In this document: one piece after another, positions 58,931 to 64,000 of the stretch | Position numbering within the stretch: position 1 is the first letter of the stretch | Layout: every line of letters begins with the position of its first letter | From: Lytechinus variegatus | Taxonomy: Eukaryota; Echinodermata; Echinoidea; Temnopleuroida; Toxopneustidae | Length of the DNA stretch: 64,000 bases | NCBI RefSeq assembly: GCF_018143015.1 | Contig: NC_054746.1 | Location: forward strand, 37,356,830-37,420,829 | Reading direction: 5' to 3' | Notes under the pieces: model-generated | Seen by the model: the letters and a program-made list of their open reading frames with translations, nothing else | The model's database searches: none | Told to the model about the DNA's origin: nothing | Made by a program: the position numbers and the translations under genes

Positions 58931-61750
58931 GAACTCACTTAGCCTTCATTTGACACATTGAACTTGCATTCATTACGAAGATCCAGTGATGTAAGACTTG
59001 ACTCCTGTGTCACCAGTAAGTATGGCAGTCACGCACTGCACCCCGTGCTATGATCCTCTTCATGAACATTTAATGAGCATGACGTCTGTAACCGGGCTTT
59101 GAACCCGTTACCTTGGCATGAACTGACAAAAATGCACAAACAAAAGTAACATTTTTATAGAGGTATATGAGAAAAGATTATCACCATCCATTGCATTCCA
59201 GATTGAATTTTTGACAAGATGATGGATTGTACTGCATTGATTTACTGATCTTCATTTTATGGACTGATTACAGCATCTAATCATCACCTTTGGGCAGAAC
59301 GAGAACGCTATAGACGCAGAGATGGTGGTTGTTACCAAACAACAATGCTCAATATCCTATTTTTTTTAAATCCCAGTGTGATTATTGAAGAAGAAAGTAT
59401 GAGAATATTAGAACAAAAATAAAGTGTATTATATAATAAAGACGGAAAATGTGCAACTAACACAGACATGTACAATGAAGACGGTAATATCAAGCTAACA
59501 AAAGCTTTATCAAAATCCATGTATTGAATCTTTCTCCATGGAGATATTAAAAAAATATTTCCCTTTTTTCACTTTGCGCGATCGCGACTATCAGTTGACG
59601 GTAAGTTAACTTGTTTTAATGATCGTTAAGAGCGACAAAATCTGAATGCTTAATGTGGTCTGACCCTCTTGGCTCTCATACTTGACAGAAACAAGATAGA
59701 CCTCACAGAGATTTGAACCTTTGACTGCATGAAATCACGTCACATCTGAAAATACACACGAGGGTATTAGTCCAGAGGAAAACAACATCTGTTTTCATTG
59801 CTATGGTGATTAAAAAATGATTTACGCTAAAATATTGTGAATCGTAAGATGAGAGGAGTCCTGTCTTAACGCATACTTCACCCTATGACCGCTCCATCAC
59901 CATCTCTCGTCTACGCTAGGGGGCTCATTAAGATCTACGTAGCATGACTACTGTAATCTGAGAGGATAATGACCCATAGGAATACAATATTATCAATCTC
60001 AAGAGGTGTGTTGACTACACGAATGTCAAGAGTTCCCACTTGGTTGAACTTTCACTTTTAAAGAGATTATGATGTGTATAATGTTGCACATTATCTGACT
60101 CGTAACACGACGTAATGAGTCAGATATACTAACACGACTTGACAAGACAAGAGAGAAAACGGGGGAAACAATGTTATGTCCGGTATTTCGAACCGTTAGG
60201 GGCGTGAGGGAAAGAATGCGTAATTTATTCTAAATGGCATAGAACTTTCGAACATTGGAAAAATGGCGAGATAGAGACAAGAAAAACAGAAAATAAATAG
60301 TGGAAAAGGGTTTGTGCCAAAAAATAAAGTGAACATGCGAATATTAGGACATGTTTCTATACAACCATCAAATATTTGGGCTCCAAAGTTCAAAACATTT
60401 TTTTTTCGGCTTCGTCATTTCATAGTTCCTCAGTCATTCAATGCGGAATCAGTCACTTGATATCCAATCCATAACGAAATCCAAGATTTGTTTCTTGATA
60501 AGAAACTACTTTACGTTGTTTATTTATACTGCAAACAACTTAATATCTGATGTTGATTTTTCAATCACTATCAATAATGATCAATTTTCATCAAATATGT
60601 ATAACCTAGCTTAAAATCAACGACATTTTTACGGTTATGGATCATAATAACATAACAATCAAATTAGGCAAATGGACTGTCGACAGAAACACATTCATAA
60701 TAAAAGTTATATCAAAGAAACTGAAACAAAATCGTTAAAATCTTGTTAGGGTGAAAAGGAAGAAACGACCGGAAGAAGAGACAGTGGAAACGGTGGAAAG
60801 AGATGACCGCCCTTTCAGAGATCACCATAGATACAATTCTGAAGTAATATTTATTTCCTTCGATCAAGACCATTATCTTTTTTTGCGTGCAGATCGCTTT
60901 TTAAGCATCGCTAATGATCGATCACCAGTGACCATTACACAAAACAGATAATACGATTCTGACGTCTGCCCAACATGGCAACCACGTACCCAGGGTGTCA
61001 TCAAGGGTTGTATGTATCGGTCTTCTATACTCACCCATGAAGGGTTCATAAGAACATAGTGAACTCGCTTTGACTCTACTTTATGATATGATTACTAGTG
61101 ACCACCTGTGTGTTTCTGAATGTCACATAGTCATTCTCGTTCAGAGACCTTTATACGGTAAATGGGTTCTGTGTTTGTACCGAATAGCTCAAGTTATAAC
61201 CACGATAACCGGTCGTTCTGTGAAAAGGACGAACATACAGTTTTGTAGGTTGCACGAGATTTATGAGAAATCAATGTTAAGATAGTTCCTCTATTTCATT
61301 GATTAATTTGCACATTTGCATATAGAATTATTCATTTCATCTATTCAATCGTGTAACTATGTTTGTTGTTTTTTTACATTTATTTATTACTTTTATTTAA
61401 AATCGTCTTATTGATTAATATTTATTTATTATTATCATCTCTTTGAAAATAACTTTCATTCATTCATTTTCTATTTTAATCTCCATTTTGTTATACATTA
61501 TTAGTTTTGTTATTCATTTAAATTATTAGTTTCTTTATTTCTTTTTTTTAACTGGGGGACTCTGAAAAAAATGCACATACACTATAAGCCTAATAACATG
61601 CCATCAATATCACTGAATTATTGTAAGATATGTAACTTATAATAATTGCACACAACCACAATAAAAATGGACTTGTTAACACACGCCTTATCATTTGGAT
61701 TTATCTTTTCACTTTCTTATTCCGACCTGCAATATGTATTATAAGCTCAT
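58931..61750. other. Intergenic DNA with isolated B-box-like sites
   Basis: No gene supported. On the minus strand, a T-arm-like CGGGTTCAAAGCCCG near 59090-59105 and GGTTCAAATCTC near 59708-59719 look like B boxes of degraded SINEs; no matching A boxes are clear. Confidence 0.35.
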
Positions 61751-62579
61751 AGGGTGACCAGACGTCCCGTATTTCCCGGGATTGTCCCGTATTTTGCTCC
61801 TGTGTCCCGGCGTCCCGACAAACCCTTCCCGGGACGCCTATTTGTCCCGTATTTCAGAATATTGAACAATATGTAGTTAATACATTTAAAAGTGACGAAC
61901 TTTCATTAAATAACCAACAGCTGACGAATCAGGAACAACAATTAAATCGATATTTACTGTAAACTTTTGCAAGTTCTACGCCCTTCTGCGGTGATTTCTT
62001 GCTAACCCAATACATTGCAAACGAACTGGCCTCCTGCCTGTGTGTGGCAGGCTACTATAGCTAGGCATCTAGGATAGAAGCAAATTCTCAACAATCTCAC
62101 ATGATAAACAGTTTTCCACCAAAATAATCACAAAATTCTTATAATTATACTATGGATTCTCAGATTAATGATTTGGAGATGTAATCGGAGGAACAAGTTA
62201 TTTACTTTTTATAGATCTAGTTTTTTCAGCTTTCGTTTTGAGTCTAATTGGTGTGCACGATGCCGCGATGTAGTTTTAAGTTTAACAATATGTTTCACTT
62301 TGAAATTTTATTCATTTCTAAAACATTTTATTTTTTAAATTTTAAAAATACATTTAAAAAACACCAAATGAAATTACGATTTTTATTAGATGATTGGATT
62401 TTCTTGTTTACTTGAAGTTTGAACTTTTCCCTTTTTCTTTCTTTTATATATACCCTATCCTTTCTGCTTGCCCTTTTTTGTTCCATCTATCTTTACTTCC
62501 AATACCATACTTTATCCGTATTATTTATTTTGTAATTATCTGTGTTATTGCTTGAATATTTTTTGTGTCTTTATTAATT

Positions 62580-62655
62580 ATGAATACATCGCACTTCGGC
62601 TTTAGCCGCGATGATGTCTTGATTTTTATTAATAAACCATTTATCTATCTATTTC
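62580..62655 (+). repeat. Possible LINE 3' tail
   Basis: A small stem-loop (cggctttagccg), then AATAAA, then (ATCT)n-like bases: the layout of some non-LTR retrotransposon 3' ends. No coding remnant seen. Confidence 0.3.
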
Positions 62656-63115
62656 CTATCTTTCTTTCCTAGACATTTTCTTTTCTCTCTGTTCATTTTT
62701 CTTTCTTTCCTTCTTTCTCTTACTTTCCTTCTTTGTCAAATATCCTTTTTTATTTCCTTCATTCTTTCTTTCCTTATATTTATCTTGGCTTCCTTCTCTC
62801 TTCGTCTCCTGTTTCTTTTCGTTCTTTCTCTCCTTCCAATATTTTCTCTCTTTTTTCGTTCTCTCCTCCCTTCATTCTTCCCTTCCACTCTTTCTTCCTT
62901 TCTTTATTTTTTCCCTTCTTATTCTTTTCCCTTATTATTTCTTTCTTTCTTTTGTTTCTATCTTTCCCTTCCTTCCAGTTTTCTTTTTTCTTTCTTTCAA
63001 AGAATGAAGGAAATATGTTTATTTCCTTCATTATTTCTTTCCTCCTTCTTTTTCTTACCCTTTCCCCCTTTAATTCTCTCCTTTATTTTGTCTTTCAGAC
63101 ATTTATTAATCTCCC

Positions 63116-63148
<33 letters not shown>

Positions 63149-63400
63149 TTCCTTCCTTCCTTCCTTCCTTCCTTTCTTTCTTTCTTTCTTTCTTTCTATA
63201 TTCATTTCAAAGAATGACGGAAACCTTTCTCTATCTCTTTTATTATTTCTTTCATCCTTCTTTTATTCTAAATTTCTGTTATTTTTTTCTGTTTTCCTTT
63301 ATTTTCTTTCCTTCTCAATCATCTCTTTTCTTTCTCTCCTTCATTCTTTCGTTCATCTTCCCTTCCAATTCTTTATATTTTTTCACAAGTCTAACACTTT
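62656..63400. repeat. Pyrimidine-rich tract with (TTTC)n and (TTCC)n
   Basis: About 750 bp dominated by T and C on the plus strand, with clean TTTC and CCTT repeats at 63117-63196. It yields open frames of up to 228 codons that are Ser/Phe/Leu-only and not genes. Confidence 0.9.
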
Positions 63401-63478
63401 GTGTGGGCTTCTTTGTTGATCTTCGTTTGTCAATTGTCCCGTATTTCATTTTGTGAAATCTGGTCACCCTGGGCTCAT

Positions 63479-64000
63479 TGTGAAAATGCTGATGGGATAT
63501 GTAAATATGACAAAATCTTGTAATATGGTGATGGAAGACGATTTATGGCCATCAACTGATTCTTTTCATCTAATATTTGGAATACTGCCCCCAAAACAAA
63601 AATAAATAAATAATAATAATAATAAAATAAAAAATAAGTAAAAAAACTTTTGATCAATAGTTGCCACAATCTTCTAAACCTCAGCATATAAAACCAAATT
63701 TCAAAGCAATGTTACATGTACTACATATTTTCACCCATAAAAGATACATAATGAGACGATTCACCCATCAACGTCTATTAACTTGAAAGTGGCGCAATAG
63801 CTATGCAATTCACACTGGAGTGCCTATGTCGCTTCGATTAAAAAACTAATCTTTATTCCGTAAATAATACCTCTACCCCGCGTAAATTGCCAATTACGGA
63901 AAAGTAGAGCAAGTCATGTAGAAAGCATAGCAAGCTGGGGGAAAGGAAATATGATGTTTGTTTTTCATATCGGCGTGTTTAATTTGCATTATAAAGTATG
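63479..64000. other. Intergenic right edge
   Basis: AT-rich, with an (AAT)n patch near 63600-63640; no gene or repeat family recognised. Confidence 0.4.

Larger units (their letters stand above)
61751..63470. mobile_element. hAT-like non-autonomous element, 1.7 kb
   Basis: The ends AGGGTGACCAGA and inverted TCTGGTCACCCT match. CGGGACAAT-type words follow inside both ends, and tcccgtattt is repeated near the left end. The flanks are AAGCTCAT (61743-61750) and GGGCTCAT (63471-63478), an 8-bp duplication with two differences. I recall this terminus from widespread hAT families. No transposase; the right half is a long pyrimidine tract. Confidence 0.75.

Noticed and set aside
58334..58932. Pro/Ser-rich 198-codon minus frame and Glu/Arg-rich plus frame
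   Set aside because: Both strands of one GGA/GAA purine tract; no domain, no splice support.
62733..63456. Open frames of 228 and 223 codons, the longest in the window
   Set aside because: They are translations of a TTTC/TTCC pyrimidine tract: only Ser, Phe, Leu, Pro and a few others, open in several frames at once.

Overview
The window is nuclear DNA of an animal, most likely an echinoderm and probably a sea urchin. The reasons are GT-AG introns of 0.3-6 kb, an AT-rich background with many poly-G runs, and tRNA-derived SINEs whose tails I remember from sea-urchin genomes. The species is inferred; I could not search. There are no bacterial, organellar or CRISPR features.

Layout. (1) 1-3475, minus strand: the 5' part of a gene for a secreted protein I do not recognise. 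It has a signal peptide, a helical region and the start of a Gly-rich segment; four exons are visible and the last runs off the left edge. A TATA box lies about 100 bp upstream of its ATG. (2) 3476-5689: divergent intergenic DNA with a 212-bp MITE. (3) 5690-31611, plus strand: a complete 22-exon NEK9 (Nercc1-type NIMA-family kinase) gene. I joined every exon in phase into a 969-residue product: protein kinase, RCC1 beta-propeller, Ser-rich linker, a motif matching the NEK7-binding segment of human NEK9, and a short coiled coil. Its introns hold transposons, SINEs, palindromes, a decayed copy of part of exon 2, and in intron 1 a large array of an iterated 12-bp word. (4) 31612-38000: probable 3' UTR or downstream DNA with a miRNA-like hairpin. 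(5) 38000-64000: no gene I can support. This part is mobile and simple-sequence DNA: a CA-rich minisatellite, tRNA-derived SINEs, three of the five copies of a 0.9-1.0 kb Tc1/mariner-like non-autonomous family, two hAT-like elements with 6-8 bp target duplications, a duplicated tRNA-like gene with anticodon UCA, and long purine or pyrimidine tracts.

The two genes are transcribed away from each other, and nothing in the sequence links their functions. NEK9 belongs to the mitotic kinase cascade that activates NEK6/NEK7 for centrosome separation and spindle assembly. The most unusual material is the 8.1-11.1 kb word array in NEK9 intron 1, the fold-back carrying a piece of NEK9 exon 2, the UCA tRNA-like pair, and a short open frame kept in several copies of the Tc1/mariner-like family. 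All family assignments come from reading the sequence and from memory of known proteins and repeats, without database searches.
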